Program-made: the position numbers and the translations under genes | Notes under the pieces: model-generated | Database searches by the model: none | Told to the model about the DNA's origin: nothing | The model's input: only the letters and a program-made list of their open reading frames with translations | Assembly (NCBI GenBank): GCA_934230055.1 | Contig: CAKQEE010000005.1 | Location: forward strand, 1-21,700 | Source: an uncultured Clostridia bacterium | GTDB lineage: Bacteria > Bacillota > Clostridia > Christensenellales > Borkfalkiaceae | Length of the DNA stretch: 21,700 bases | Reading direction: 5' to 3' | In this document: piece by piece, positions 21,588-21,700 of the stretch | How the letters are laid out: each line of letters starts with the position of its first letter | How positions within the stretch are numbered: position 1 is the stretch's first letter

Positions 21588-21700
21588 TTAATCGACTGCA
21601 TAAAAGTCGAAGGAAAACACGATATCGACAATTCAAATGCGGAATCGATATTCACGAAACATTTAAGCGAAGACCACTATCCAATAAAACGGGTAGTGGT
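21588..21700 (+). repeat. Structured direct repeat, copy B (cut by the window end)
   Basis: Second copy of the unit at 20743. Its first hairpin is longer than in copy A (TCGACT/AGTCGA, loop GCATAAA), the second is a perfect ATATCGA/TCGATAT, and the third is ACCACTATCC/GGGTAGTGGT. The T-run lies past the window edge. It begins four bases after the SRPBCC stop and so serves as that gene's terminator. Confidence 0.8.

Noticed and set aside
20743..21700. Classic integron attC sites
   Set aside because: No GTTRRRY/RYYYAAC core sites at the repeat ends and no integrase in the window; kept only as a cassette-like hypothesis.

Overview
The window looks like ordinary chromosome from a low-to-moderate GC Gram-positive bacterium of the Bacillota, most likely a Clostridia-type anaerobe. 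Reasons: strong GGAGG-type ribosome binding sites, TTGACA/TATAAT-type promoters, a pta-ackA acetate pathway, the tmcAL (ylbM) / yceD (ylbN) / rpmF neighbourhood, an ECF transporter module, and tRNA genes with encoded CCA in a Gly-Arg-His-Gln-Lys-Lys cluster. Genus or species cannot be read from the sequence alone.

Layout. 1-1915 (minus) holds ecfA1-ecfA2-ecfT, the energising module of an ECF vitamin transporter; ecfT is cut by the window edge. 2288-2937 (minus) is yceD-rpmF with its own near-consensus promoter and a terminator. 3099-5415 (minus) is pta-ackA. Divergent from pta, 5668-7236 (plus) carries tmcAL, which charges tRNA-Met wobble cytidine with acetate, and a DUF559 nuclease-like gene. 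A palindromic MITE-like element and a bidirectional terminator follow. 7560-8384 (minus) is a degenerate cyclophilin-fold lipoprotein. 8568-9938 (minus) is a CCA-adding enzyme, divergent from a YegS/DgkB-type lipid kinase (10028-10900, plus). 11135-16771 (minus) is a tight operon uvrC - HAD phosphatase - lon - engB. 16813-17148 (minus) is an ArsR-type regulator without recognisable metal ligands, facing an unlisted 52-residue Leu/Asn-rich small protein at 17306-17464 (plus). 17620-19332 (minus) is a phosphohexomutase. 19594-20101 is a six-tRNA operon with strong promoter and terminator, followed by tRNA-Leu at 20589. The right end (20743-21700) is different in character: a SRPBCC-fold gene with foreign-looking codon use lies between two direct copies of a roughly 115-130 bp structured repeat, each ending in a terminator hairpin.

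How it works together. Most of the window is housekeeping: acetate overflow, translation and ribosome assembly, DNA repair and proteolysis, and tRNA supply and maturation. The points that need a second look are (1) the repeat-flanked gene cassette beside tRNA-Leu, (2) the divergent ArsR / tiny hydrophobic protein module with a palindrome across both -35 regions, (3) two genes (uvrC and cca) whose -10 boxes lie exactly 6 nt from the start codon, implying leaderless mRNAs, (4) non-canonical positions in three neighbouring tRNAs (Gly C55; Arg A3-C70; His C6-A67 and A31-C39), and (5) the DUF559 gene next to a palindromic element.
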